From Rusavskia elegans (lineage: Eukaryota > Ascomycota > Lecanoromycetes > Teloschistales > Teloschistaceae), in NCBI GenBank assembly GCA_011316305.1, contig SAUG01000002.1, positions 62,001 through 126,000 of the forward strand: a DNA stretch of 64,000 nucleotides, in the 5' to 3' direction. The notes beneath the pieces were generated by a model that saw nothing but the letters and a program-made list of their open reading frames with translations, searched no databases and had not been told where the DNA came from. Position numbers and translations under genes: made by a program. Below are positions 1 through 10,382 of this stretch, piece after piece (positions within the stretch are counted from its first letter, which is position 1; each line of letters starts with the position of its first letter).

Positions 1-554
1 GGTTGTGGGTGGGAGGTGATGATGAGGCTTGGTTGGAAGAAGAGGAAGGTGCGTTGGTGGAGTCGTGCCTGACCGATGGCGATGGCGTCTTGGATGGTTC
101 TTGCACGGTGTATCGCAGATGATGCGTGTGAACGTAAGGGGCCTTGAACTGTAGGAAACTTCGGAGTCAGCATGTCTGACATTTTAACCATACAAGTCTT
201 CGTGAGTATGTAGGGATGGCTTGCCAGGGCATTATATTGATATGCCAATCGAGGTCTCTAAGGCCTGAATTGCCAGAGAAAGGTGCGAAGATCGCTTACC
301 GGGTTGAAGAAAGATCTAGGAGGACGGAGATCTGTTGTGCAGCTCCGAGAGATTTTCGAACCGGTAGAGATGGTCTCTCTCCCTCGTTCTGCGTTTTAAA
401 GTAATGCGGACGATGAGCTATGTCAATGTTGTGAACAGACAAAGCCTGGGCAGAAGATCTCCGTTCTTTGGGATGGTTGTAGAAGTGCTGCACGGCTGTT
501 CGAAAACTTCAGGGGAGGAGATATGATTTGCCAAGGCCTTATCTTCGTGAGCAG
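1..554. other. No recognisable gene
   Basis: Only short overlapping reading frames on both strands are present, none with a family signature or a convincing splice structure. A gene running in from the left edge cannot be excluded. The last part serves as the upstream region of the gene that begins near 555. Confidence 0.4.
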
Positions 555-1255
555 ATGCACGAGCACAATCAAATGCTTATGCTGTCAGCCGAGGAAACTC
601 TGCACTTTCCCCTTACACAAAGACGACATACTGTTGTAGTCAACATAGACAACTCGCTTTATGATATGGACTATCTTATCCGCGTTCAGCAAGGACGCTC
701 TAATGGGGTTGAGCACTTCGTAACCTCTTACACGGACTTTGCGTTGGTACCTCAGGATCTCAGCGGCGAGGAGGCTAGGGACTGGTTGAACATCCACGCG
801 GCTGATATCCATAGGCAGCGCTTGAGATGCAGATGGGACACATCAGGTAAACATCCCTACTCGAGATCCAGTCTTCCATCGCATCGAACACAGATGCAGT
901 TATCAGAGACATACGCTCATACTGTTACCTTACATCCAGATGCAAGAAGGCGACGTGGGAACTGTTGCAACCATCTGCAGTGCAACTGCTGCGCAAGGAT
1001 CTCCGGTGTGTGCTCAATATCTCGATGCTGGGAATTAGATCTAACAAGCATCCAGAAGCTTTCTTGGCTCTCATTATGCGCAATCGGCGGATCATTGTTC
1101 GAAATCTAAGGCGCCTAAGGGGTTACTTAGCTCGGACAGGCAACCATACTTTTGTCGTGGCTGTGAGGGTGGTGGCCTATTATGAAGACAACCACGGATG
1201 GGTCATTGATCTTCGACTTTATGTCGTACGAGATCGGCGATTCATAAGACCATAA
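555..1255 (+). CDS. Hypothetical protein, two exons
   Basis: I do not recognise the family. The model joins exon 1 (555-846) to exon 2 (894-1255) across a 47-nt intron (847-893, donor GTAAAC, acceptor ACACAG). Splicing keeps phase and gives 217 residues. The frame is also open upstream back to 483, but 555 is the first ATG in it. Exon 2 carries a Leu/Arg/Ile-rich stretch with the motif LRRLRGYLA and ends in a basic tail. This resembles the region after an F-box in fungal hypothetical proteins, but that is only an impression. The branch point is not obvious, which is the weakest part of the model. No neighbour suggests a function. Confidence 0.45.
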
Positions 1256-1692
1256 GCTGCCGTCGGCGGGTATTATGGTAGTCAATCAAGCTCCATTGTG
1301 TTCAAGCTTGGCTCGAGACTGTCAGACTCTGTCGGTTGGAATCAGAGAGGCAGCAGAGAAGACAATGCCTTCACTCTTACTGGAATTCTTCGTGCATTTG
1401 GGTAACATGCCGTCTGTGAGTATCGGCCCCCATTTCGGTCCGCCTTCCGAGCTTGGTGAAGGTGGCGGCTCATTCTAATCAGGGTGAAGCAAAGCCAGAT
1501 GCCCTTCGAGATGAATTCAATGCAATGATGAAGGACCAGGATAAGGCTATGCCGGAAAGGGTCTCATCATCACTTGTGATCTTGCTACTTCATAAATACT
1601 TCTTGCGTCCGCATACTTTTCCAACTGCAACTGCATCATTCCAAGCAAACCTTCAAGAAACATAACCCATTCCCACACGACATAGATCCACG
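1256..1692. other. Intergenic, no supported gene
   Basis: Short frames overlap in all phases and none can be joined by a good intron. The last 60 bases are the probable promoter and leader of the gene starting at 1693. Confidence 0.4.
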
Positions 1693-2282
1693 ATGCCTAC
1701 CGGCGTAACAAAAGGTGCTCCTATCGCCAACAAGGTGGCCCCTCCCAGAGGTTCGTTGTCTGAAGCAGGTCGTGCTGCAATCCACAATGCTCCTTCTGAC
1801 AATGAGAGCATCATCCCCTTGTTTGTTCAAAGACCTTGGCTAAGTCGAGACATGGATGGGCAGATTCTGAAGACCCTGCGTTGGAGAAATTGCGTCGGGA
1901 CACGAGAATCGCCAATCGGCCACGTGTCATGGAAATGCCACAAGCATTGGCGGAGAGCAATACCGGGAGGACCAGTAAGTCAAGCACCAGAGCGCTGATA
2001 GCAAACACTCTAACAGCTGCAAGAACGTGACCATCATGCTGTAATGTCGTCCAGAGTCACCAAGTCAATGGCTGAATTGAAGAAGATGAAGGAAAAGCAG
2101 GTCAGGCTCCGTAGGGGATAATCTATTCTTGCCAATGCTAACTTTCTCCGTAGCAAGACAAAGAAACCCGTCTGGGTCCTGAGAAGACGAGGATAGCGAA
2201 GGAGGCGGCGCGGAAGAGGAAGTTGGACGAGGACCAGGCCATGGCGAATGCCTATCAGAAGAAGTTGCGATACCTTGTTTGA
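1693..2282 (+). CDS. Small basic coiled-coil-like protein, four exons
   Basis: Unknown family. Exons are 1693-1734, 1833-1974, 2024-2100 and 2154-2282, joined in phase to give 129 residues. Introns are 1735-1832 (98 nt, CTGAC 32 nt before the acceptor), 1975-2023 (donor GTAAGT, branch CTAAC at 2010-2014, acceptor GCAAG) and 2101-2153 (branch GCTAAC, acceptor TAG). The C-terminal half is very rich in Lys, Arg and Glu (for example MAELKKMKEKQ and AARKRKLDED) and should form a charged helix, possibly nuclear. The first intron is the least certain: if it is retained the upstream frame does not match the downstream one. Confidence 0.55.
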
Positions 2283-2717
2283 TGACGACAATAGGCAAGA
2301 GCTCCAGGGGGGCCTCACTGGAAGTTGCTCATTCTTGATCGGCGACATCCATGCTTGAAAGATGGCATGTGGAGAAGCTCAGGTTATGGGGATCTTAGCA
2401 GACCATGTAGCTGGTGAAACATTGGATCTCCTTTTGACCAAGACTGAACAGAGGAAGTGTAGACTTCTCCAGATGTCGTAGATCGTAATGGAGAGAACTG
2501 AATATTGACCAATCATACCGGATGTATTCGATAGTGCCACGATGACGAAGGCCAATCTCGCTTGATGCGAATTTTTCCTTCTTTGTTTCTGTAGATCGTC
2601 CACCAATTCCCAACATACCAACAAATTCCAAAATCCTACTTGCACAGTATATCTCAATCGGCCACCTCCATCTTGCTCCACGTCCAACGCACAGACACAC
2701 CATCCTCGACAGCAGCC
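2283..2717. other. Intergenic region
   Basis: Minus-strand frames of about 110-150 codons cross this stretch but have no start context, splice sites or recognisable motif. I treat it as the spacer and promoter of the gene at 2718. Confidence 0.4.
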
Positions 2718-3214
2718 ATGGCACGAGCTGCCAGCCCACCTGAGATCAATTGCCACAGCAGCCCGGACTTCGTTGCTCCGTGTCCGACAGCCTACTTTAA
2801 GACCTTCCAAGCTCTTTATCGCGGATATCGTAAGCAAACAATCACCCTGTCCCTGTATCTCCTCGATGACCTACGAGGTACTCGCCGTCGATTACTGAGA
2901 GTGTATGTACTAATTCTCTCTGCTCACTCACAGATCTCCACCCGACGGGACCAATCGACATGACTTGTCGGTGCTGCGACGCCAGCGGACAAAGTGAGTG
3001 TCCTGTTCGTTCGGACTCTTCCTTTCATAGCTGATGAACTCAAGACTACGACCATACCGCCACATCGATGGCATTGATGTGGTTCTTGGAATGGGTGCCG
3101 GCGGAGTGTGTAGACTCGACTGTCACCAGTGTGGCGATCCATCGCCGACGAAGGGCGGACGGCTCATGGCTGCCCAACGTTGAAGTGTATAAATCACGAT
3201 CACAGTGGTGGTGA
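2718..3214 (+). CDS. Hypothetical protein, three exons
   Basis: Unknown family, 113 residues. Exons are 2718-2829, 2934-2993 and 3045-3214. The introns are 2830-2933 (104 nt, donor GTAAGC, acceptor TCACAG, a TACTAAT branch candidate near 2908) and 2994-3044 (51 nt, donor GTGAGT, CTGATGA before acceptor CAAG). All three exons join in phase. Exon 2 encodes a short Cys pair (CRCCDASGQ). Exon 3 has an aromatic stretch (MWFLEWVP) followed by an Arg run. The Kozak context is good (GCAGCC before ATG). No signal peptide or membrane segment is evident. Confidence 0.55.
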
Positions 3215-3530
3215 GAGAGAGACTCCGGGCAGTCCTCAGAGCCCGAAGAGTCCAGCCGAAGCCCGTCATAAAACATACTCGAGGAAGCTTGCGGGAAGCA
3301 TGGGCCGGAGAACCCCGAACCCTTCGTTTTGTGATCTGCCAAGCTAGACTCTTATGAAAGCGCGCCCAAGGAGCAAGGTTTGGGCAATCTTCAGAGCTCG
3401 GAGAGTCCGGTTCCCAACGGAAACTCTTCTTTTATTGTTATTCAAGGCTCAAGGCCATTCAAGACGAGATAGTTGCCATCATGGATGATATCCCCTTTAA
3501 TACACGTGGTTCGCCACGCAATGCCATAAT
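3215..3530. other. Intergenic spacer
   Basis: I see no supported coding sequence. It separates two unknown genes that read in the same direction. Confidence 0.4.
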
Positions 3531-4242
3531 ATGGACTACCATGCATATCTCGTCGACTGTAAAACAGCTTGGATCCAGCGAACTATTGTGATGCTCCAAA
3601 GGGAAATCAATACCCTTGGAGAGGCCAATGAGGCGTGCTACTGTGAGGCAATGAGAAGCACGTCATAACCTGCCACCTGATTTAGGCCTTCTGGGGGCCA
3701 GCCACCCTTACATTTGTACTTATGGGCATCCTGCCCCTCAGATAATTCAATCGATTAAGGATTCCTTTCAACACGTATTACTTCCTCACATTTCGTCGGC
3801 AATTCTGACAAGTCAGACGGTGTCATCTTCCAAGTCACTGCACCCATCTGACTGACCACCCTGGCCTTGATGGCAGGGTCGAGGATCGCAGCTTTGAAAG
3901 AAGCATACTACCGCCGTATTCTTCTCGCCTACGACTTTCGAGTGACGAAAAGAAGACAGAAACCATGTCGCACTGCTGGATCAGTTCAGGATCATTGTCG
4001 GACTACATACCCATACCATCTTTCCGGTGTCACAAGCAATCGTAAGTCAGCTTCGATGATCCTTGTTCTTTTGACGAATCTCAGGGAGGCTAAGATTTTG
4101 ATTCAGCGACCGGCTTCGACATGAACTTCACTCCATTGCTACCTTCCCAGCTCCTGGTGGGAAGTCCCTTTCAACCAGGAAGCCCTTCCAATCTTGCTTC
4201 TCCACAGTTCAAAACGGCAGTTTTGGTGATCTTCAACTATAG
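3531..4242 (+). CDS. Hypothetical protein, four exons
   Basis: Unknown family, 186 residues. Exons 3531-3642, 3686-3833, 3877-4041 and 4107-4242 join in phase through phase-1, phase-2 and phase-2 introns. Introns are short: 3643-3685 (43 nt, donor GTGAGG), 3834-3876 (43 nt, CTGAC branch, acceptor GGCAG) and 4042-4106 (65 nt, donor GTAAGT, acceptor TTCAG). The N-terminal third is helical with several Cys residues (EANEACYC). The middle is Ser-rich and ends in DEKKTE, and the tail is Ser/Phe-rich. An alternative reading of exon 4 splices further (4268-4319 intron) and ends at 4388; it cannot be excluded. Confidence 0.55.
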
Positions 4243-4800
4243 AACACTCGTCACCAGAACCATCAAAGTCAGCTGAATATCCCCATCCAAAATCACCACG
4301 CGAACATGTCTCCCCAAAGAGGGATGTGGCTATGACTACAAGTAAGAAGCTGTACCACGGCTTTCTTGTCAGCAAAGCTAAAAGATAGCGGGCCCCAGAT
4401 TGAAAGCTGGCTCAACTTCCCACGATTCTCACCAACTGATCCTTGTCAACCGCACACGGGGAGGACAAGCAAGCTTTACTCGACGACCTCGATTTAGAAG
4501 CTCATCACACGATCGGCGTCGTGTGGACGATGATACCAGACGATTCATAGAAATCTCGTCGGATGATTACAACCTTCAATGAGCCCGTCTGAGCCACAAT
4601 GGGCAAATGGACCATCATACATGATGCAGCCACCCCCCTCTCAATGGACTTCTGTACCTGGCTATCCTTGGAAGTGTCTGTGGGTCAATGAGTGGTGTGG
4701 TCCCGGCCGTTCATGCATTGCATACATCGTGCCTTGGATTTCAGGTTCATAAACTATGTCTAAGATCCATGGTGTTGGCTTTGAAGTCTCAAAGAAAGGG
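4243..4800. other. Unresolved stretch with coding character
   Basis: Between about 4400 and 4590 two plus-strand frames both look coding: one is basic (RRPRFRSSSHDRRR), the other acidic (LLDDLDLEAHHTIG). I could not join either to flanking exons. On the minus strand 4375-4139 a frame begins with a hydrophobic stretch resembling a signal peptide but has no start support. Confidence 0.3.
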
Positions 4801-4859
4801 TTTCGGAATATCGGGTACAGAGCTCACTCACAAAGAATTCAGATAGTCCTTTCCAGGGT

Positions 4860-5480
4860 CGCGCTGGACGAAACGTTGTCTCGGGGTGGTTCCCCTGCCG
4901 TATCGACCTGGATTAGGTGATATGTTCCTCTATGGCCAACAAGGTGGGAGCGTACAGTTTTGTGAACCTTCAAAACCACACCAAAACGGGGGCCCACAAT
5001 TGACTTGATCTTAGTTGGTATTTGAGGTCTGCTAGAGGTTTACAAGTTTCAAGAGTTGACTCGTAATGGGGGACCAACTTACGATCAAGCGACATGACCG
5101 GAGCTTCTACCATTCGCAGAGAATGCTCGCAAAGCCAAGCCGAGAGAGGAGGGTGTTCTGCGCATCGGAAATGTAAGTCCGAGACGCAAAGTATTGTATT
5201 CAACGGGTGCCTGACTTTTTCAGACTCGGGCTGGACGGAGTGTTTCCTCGAGGTGGTCCACCCTCCCTATCGACCCGGACCGGATGATATGAGTACATTT
5301 TCAAGAATTGGCTCGCAACGGGGGACCAACGTACGACCCGGTAGCTCTTCTACCGTATTGACCTGGATCGGATGACATGTTCCCGTTATACGGCCAGCAA
5401 GGCGGGAATGGTCAATTCCAAGAACTGACTTGTGACAAGGGACCAACGTACGACACAGCGACACAGTCCTCAGTACCAAA
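4860..5480 (+). repeat. Diverged tandem repeats of a gene fragment
   Basis: The unit occurs in at least three diverged copies, at about 4865-5095, 5225-5345 and 5346-5470. Shared blocks are a CCSTATCGACCYGGAT-like segment followed by a RTGAYAT segment, and a block reading TTCAAGARTTG then GGGGGACCAAC then TACGA. Two copies encode variants of FQELTRNGGPTYD, so the unit derives from coding DNA. A further piece around 7558-7595 repeats the GAATGCTCGCAAAG block seen at 5120-5135. Copies differ by substitutions and indels, so this is old duplication. Confidence 0.6.
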
Positions 5481-5619
5481 GATAATGGGGAACATCTTAC
5501 TCCCTTACCCTTCCACCAAATGCTATCACTACCATTTCTATTCTCTGTCACCACGCCGATCGAGATCTTGACATGTCAAATGCCAAACATGATCACTCAA
5601 GCGTTCTTTGAGGACTCCG

Positions 5620-5842
5620 AATCTGGTGCTACACAACACACCAGAGCCCCTTTCCCCGCACAAGCATCGCCGCCTGTCGGCCCACCGAAAGGAAAGCTGT
5701 CAATCAAGACATTCGAAGCTCGACCTCAAACCCAGCTATGATCCCTACGCCGCATGTGTGAACCTGGTATTGCACAACCCACCAGAGCCCCTTTCCCCTC
5801 ACAAGCATCGCCACTTGAAGGCTCACTGAAAGTAAAGGACCG
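5620..5842 (+). repeat. Two-copy direct repeat, period about 142 bp
   Basis: About 80 bp around 5622-5700 recurs at 5762-5842. Both copies encode NLVLHN(T/P)PEPLSPHKHR in the same relative frame, with few differences. The spacer contains GATCCCTACGC, which recurs near 7300 in the Gln/Pro-rich stretch. Confidence 0.65.
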
Positions 5843-5879
5843 GACAAGATATCTGAAGCTCCAGGCCACAGACCCATCG

Positions 5880-7080
5880 TCACCTTGCTGATCGAACTAC
5901 GAATTTTACTTGGGGGGAAGTACCAAATTTAAAGACCCAGGTCCCTCAAGTTCGTCTGGCTTGAGTCTCCAGGCAAAGTCAGGACTGGGATTGCTAATGC
6001 CCAACGATGCTTCGGCTGCTAGAAGCCTTGGTGGGAGCCATACTAGGCTGCCTACCAACAGAAGCTCGCCAGCAAGTCCATGCCTCCGGTCAAACCTCGA
6101 AAGTCGCCTGCCAAAGCTGGGGCCGCCATCTCATATGGCAATACCTGGGTACGAGCATCAAGATTACTTCTACTCAGAAGATGTCTGCGGTCAAAAAGGG
6201 TCAAACTGTTTCTCGAGGGCTATATTTCATTGCATCTTGCCACTGACGGAGCCAATTTCGAAAACCCACGGGCTCCCCAACCTATTCCCCAAACAATTCC
6301 TCAAAGCGTGCCAGCATCAAGTCCTCCCATGCAGTTCGTCAACTCCAACCACCCAAGCTTGGTACCTGGTCGACGAAACCAGATCCAGCGAGGATTTTTA
6401 TGCTCTTGGTGATCTTGTCGACACATAAAACATGTGCAGGACCGGCAACTACTGCGCCATCGACTTCCAACACCGCAAAGATTATCCTGGCACAAGCTGC
6501 ACCACCACCACTCCCTATGAAGTACAACGAAACTCTTTTGAAGATGTTGAAACTTCTTGTATTGGATAGATCACGAATGGCCGAGTATAGATGAGGTCAA
6601 AAACCTATCCCAATCCAACGCAGCAGACAAGGTTAGCCAAGATCTGGGTCTCCAGCGCCAGACGACCATCGAAGCTTTAGACTGTATGATCAAGATCGAT
6701 ATACGTCAGCTTCAGTGCACCTATAATGCGTTATATCGTTTTGGCTTTATATTTCTTGGGCAGCCTCGGTTTTCCGATCATCTCCAATAGGTCCATGCAC
6801 AAGCAACGGGACCGTGATCTGGCCGTGCAGAAATTCAACAATCCCACAGACCCAGCAATGATTATAACAACCAGGATAAAGACATCAGGTACATCGTTAA
6901 ACAAGCAATAGGCTTGCGCCAACACCGCGACAGATTGACAGAATACAAAAGACCTTGTTCGTTTTTGAACTTTCCCGTTCGCGGGTGTGCTTCCCAAAAG
7001 TCAAACGAACGGTCTGACGAAACAGTTATCAAGGAAATCTCCGGAGTCAGTGGGGACTCCTGTAAAATACAAGCAGCAAC
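5880..7080 (+). other. Unresolved coding-like region
   Basis: A stop-free frame of 172 codons (5910-6428) and an overlapping one of 110 codons (6080-6412) both have protein-like composition; the second contains a Pro/Gln stretch (PQPIPQTIPQSVP). Around 6180-6240 a third frame reads KMSAVKKGQTVSRG. One multi-exon gene probably explains these, but I could not find a set of splice sites that satisfies all of them. From 6600 to 7080 I see nothing more specific. Confidence 0.3.
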
Positions 7081-7146
7081 AGGAACATACGATGATCGCT
7101 GCTCATCACAGATCGACAGGCATTCCTACAAGATAGGTACCAATGA

Positions 7147-7605
7147 TTGCCCGCCGCCCTTGCCAGCAAGCAACTCGATCGAAGCCACAGTCAGCGACAG
7201 CCAATACAACCGCAGCCGTCGCCTGTATCACCGCAACAGCACGGCGATAGGTCCCCAGATCAATTGGCTATATCTCACCCTACGCAGCAAGCGAAGAACG
7301 ATCCCTACGCTTCATGCGTCTTCGGATACGACAAGGCGGTAGCGAGGAACAGGAAACCGGAAGAAAAAGAGATATATTCCAATACCCATCTCACAGCCCG
7401 CTGGCCATGTTGGAAGTCTGGGTCCCCTTATTCCCTGTCTCCGGCGTTTGGGGATTTCTACCCGGAACACGCAACTATCTGCTGCTTTTCTTTACTACCA
7501 GCGCTAGATATCGTGGTCGACCAGGATGAGACACTCTTGAAAGAGTTCCCTCTAGGTAGGGACTCTACCTTTCGCGGGGAATGCTCGCAAAGGCGCAATT
7601 CATGA
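7147..7605 (+). CDS. Gln/Pro-rich protein fragment
   Basis: A frame of about 150 codons begins with a Gln/Pro/Ser-rich segment (RQPIQPQPSPVSPQQ), typical of disordered parts of fungal nuclear proteins, followed by NDPYASCVFGY. From about 7330 a second frame (GGSEEQETGRKRD, then hydrophobic residues) is equally protein-like, so an intron or frameshift is likely. There is no ATG with good context; an upstream exon is probable. The family is unknown. The ending around 7560-7600 repeats sequence from the 5.1-kb repeat. Confidence 0.3.
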   Translation: MPAALASKQLDRSHSQRQPIQPQPSPVSPQQHGDRSPDQLAISHPTQQAKNDPYASCVFGYDKAVARNRKPEEKEIYSNTHLTARWPCWKSGSPYSLSPAFGDFYPEHATICCFSLLPALDIVVDQDETLLKEFPLGRDSTFRGECSQRRNS

Positions 7606-7871
7606 CCGCCACCAAGGAAGGGGACAAGCGCCTACGCCGGGCGAAAGCGCCTTTAGGAACCGTCACCCTCGTGATCCCCAACCGGCTGGCTGTGACTGAT
7701 CCTCGGAATATTGAAGCATGATGATCTTGATGACTACCCTCACCAGCGCTTCATGGGAAATGAAATCTGGCTCCCTGGCCGGCACGATTACGAGATCCAC
7801 TGGCTCCTGGGCCGGCAGCCTCCGTGTCTTGCTGTATATGAAGGGACACGAGCTGGGCTAGTTATGCAACA

Positions 7872-8655
7872 CAGTATTTTCGACTCTCACGCCATCACGG
7901 CGTCTGCTCCCGTCTCGCCAGTCATCCCACGACCGGCTTCTCAACCTAACCACATAACACATCCACACTTAGCCCAATTTCATTGAACCGGTTTCGGTGT
8001 GGGTCCGCCGTCGATACTCTGGACCAGAATACAACCTGAATTGCAAAGCTTCCACACCTGAGCAAGGATCAAAGAAGGCAAATCTGATTGTTTACATCTC
8101 TCGCCGAGCGTACAGCAGAAAACCCGCGTAGAACTATGTTGCTACGATACCAACGCTGTCAGGACAAGAGATATAAAGATATGGCATCTGGGTTACAAAC
8201 GCACCAGAAGTCGATCAGTACCATGTGCGGTGGACTTTTCGATGCTTCAGCACCTGATGCCCTCTTTCCACATCGCAGTCTTTTCGACTCTCATGCCATC
8301 GCGGCGTCTGTTCCCGTCTCGCCAATCATCTCACCACTGTGTTGGTGCCGTACCAATCCTGACGATCCTTTATCTGCGATCGGTGTTGGCTTCTCAGCCT
8401 GACCACATGACACATCCACACTTAGCTCAATTTCATCCACCCGCACTCATTGTTAGTATCGGTATTAGCCTTGACCCTTGTACTGGCTGTGGCGCGAGAC
8501 ACGCAAAGAGGCTATGTACGGGCAAGGTTCCGGTATGGGTCCGCCGTCGATACACCGGGGTCACAAACGCACCAGAAGTCGATCAGTACCATGTACGGTG
8601 GACTTTTCGATGCTTCAGCACCCGATACCCTCCTTCCATATCCAAAACCCTTCTA
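7872..8655 (+). repeat. Tandem duplication of about 400 bp
   Basis: Copy 1 (about 7872-8276) and copy 2 (about 8277-8655) share four blocks in the same order: TTTTCGACTCTCAYGCCATC; CACATCCACACTTAGC; GGGTCCGCCGTCGATAC; and CACCAGAAGTCGATCAGTACC followed by GGTGGACTTTTCGATGC. Copy 1 has an extra stretch of roughly 170 bp (8020-8190). Copy 2 has its own insertion of about 90 bp (8443-8530). No intact gene is evident in either copy. Confidence 0.75.
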
Positions 8656-9617
8656 CAACCGTGACTGACCCGAGTATATTCGCTCCTATCCCCCAATATC
8701 ATAGCAAACTCGGTCCGCATGGGTCCAAACTACGCATTGATACATCATCCGGCCACGGCCTCCACTATCGGCAATATCCAGTGTCCCTGCTCCTTTTCTT
8801 CCCCACCATCTCCATGTCTATGCAACCGATTGCCGCCGCTCCCAGCACCACAATGCTAGAGATTAGAAGGCAGGGGTAGCGGGTCATAATGGCCTGCTTC
8901 CGTAGTGTTCAGCAGCATGATCGACGTCGCGGGGGGTAGCATCATCATGTAATACTATACGTGATGGCTTAACAAGCCGCTTGGTTGGATAGGACCAGGC
9001 CGTCGGGCAAGGGAAAAGAGATATTTGATTATGGTACGCACGCGACCTCACCATCATAAAGCTTCTACAATCAGCTGACAGATACTCTGCAGTCTTGCGG
9101 AGCATCATCATTGTTTGTTGGCTCCCGAATGGGACCGGAACAATTCGCTTGCAGTCACAACTTGCGATCAGGTGCCAGCCTCTCACCAGTACAGGCAATC
9201 CGGACCACGGAGTGGTACCGACTTGGTGTGATCAGGAGAGAAGGGCAGCGATGGAGACAATGGGTCTCGGCTCGGGGTGGTGTTCTGTGTGACGGGCTCT
9301 GACCAACTATGTACGCTCTTTTGCGAGTGATAATGTTTACCTCCTGGCTCAACATATCAAACAAAATAGAAAACGATATGACAGAACTCATCAGAGCTTG
9401 TGCACTCTCGGCGTTTCGGTTTCGAGCACTCCTCCACCAGAAGAAAACCAGTGAGTAACTCCACTGGTGTTCCAGATCAATTATTGTGGATAGGTTGCAC
9501 CTGCCGCCAACGGTGGCTCGTCAGAACAAGGGTAAAGTATATCGCAACGTGAAGTCACAACAAGCAACACACTTGGTGCAGATCAAAGTCGTTCCTCGTC
9601 AAACATGATGGTTTCGG
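8656..9617. other. Intergenic, no supported gene
   Basis: Only short frames on both strands. A GGTCTCGGCTCGGGGTGG stretch near 9261 is weakly like the 4.88-kb repeat but is too short to assign. Confidence 0.4.
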
Positions 9618-9697
9618 TTGACGTAGCAGCCGTACGGTGAACTCTCCTCGTTAAGGTACAAATGAGACTTTGATTGATGTAGCAGCCGTACGGGTGA
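9618..9697 (+). repeat. Direct repeat pair around GTAGCAGCCGTACGG
   Basis: TTGACGTAGCAGCCGTACGG at 9618-9637 recurs, with one change in the first ten bases, at 9674-9693. The period is 56 bp. The pair lies about 0.7 kb upstream of the 10383 gene and could be a duplicated regulatory site or a small tandem duplication; nothing else marks it. Confidence 0.55.
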
Positions 9698-10382
9698 CGT
9701 CGGAGCAATCGATACAACGATATCCCTCATCGAGTTACCGGTTGTTGTACGCCCTCATTGCGATTGACTTTTTGACAGCGAAGGAAATCGCCAGCTCACT
9801 GGACTAGAGTCGCTGACCGTACCGCGAGAGGGGTTTGCCCGCAGAGTGGCTTCAGCCGTCTTCACTGTCACTGACTGCAGGGAAGCACTAGGGTGCTGGG
9901 AGCCCGAGTGAGGGCATGTGTTATGGCAGAGGGACGTGTGGGCTCCTGGGCTGCTGAACTCTCGAAACTGTCATAGTCACGCGCGCTTGGGAAGCGAAGC
10001 ACTGCTGCCAATCCTGGTGGCAGGCAGGTGCCTGATTGATTCCTTGAGCCAATGACCCACTCTGCTCAAGACAAACCTAAACACAAAGCGAGCGTGGCAA
10101 AAGGTGGCAACTGCTCCTTATCTAGACACCATGGCATTTATTGTTGTTGTTATTGTTATTATTATCGATTATTCGTGGTGCCCAGCCCAGGCCGAGGTTT
10201 CTGGCCCGCTTAGTCACCTAGCGCCAGGCTCAGCGCTCCACCTCAACTGCTGGCTGCGTGTATGGAACGCTCTCGCTCTTCAAGTTCCTTACCCCCCAAC
10301 CAACATTGCGTTTCATCTGCATCGACGCGGGCGCTAATATACACCCGACTGTTGCTTCATAGTCCTTTCTCTCCCTCTCGTT
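9698..10382 (+). promoter_or_regulatory. Upstream region of the DUF7924-type gene
   Basis: No coding sequence is supported. It contains a TTG/TTA microsatellite at about 10139-10173, and a pyrimidine-rich stretch (CTCTCCCTCTCG) just before the ATG at 10383, as is common at fungal transcription starts. No TATA box can be assigned with confidence. Confidence 0.4.

Noticed and set aside
4139..4375. Minus-strand frame with signal-peptide-like start
   Set aside because: It begins with CTG rather than ATG, has no splice support and overlaps the last exon of a well-supported plus-strand gene.
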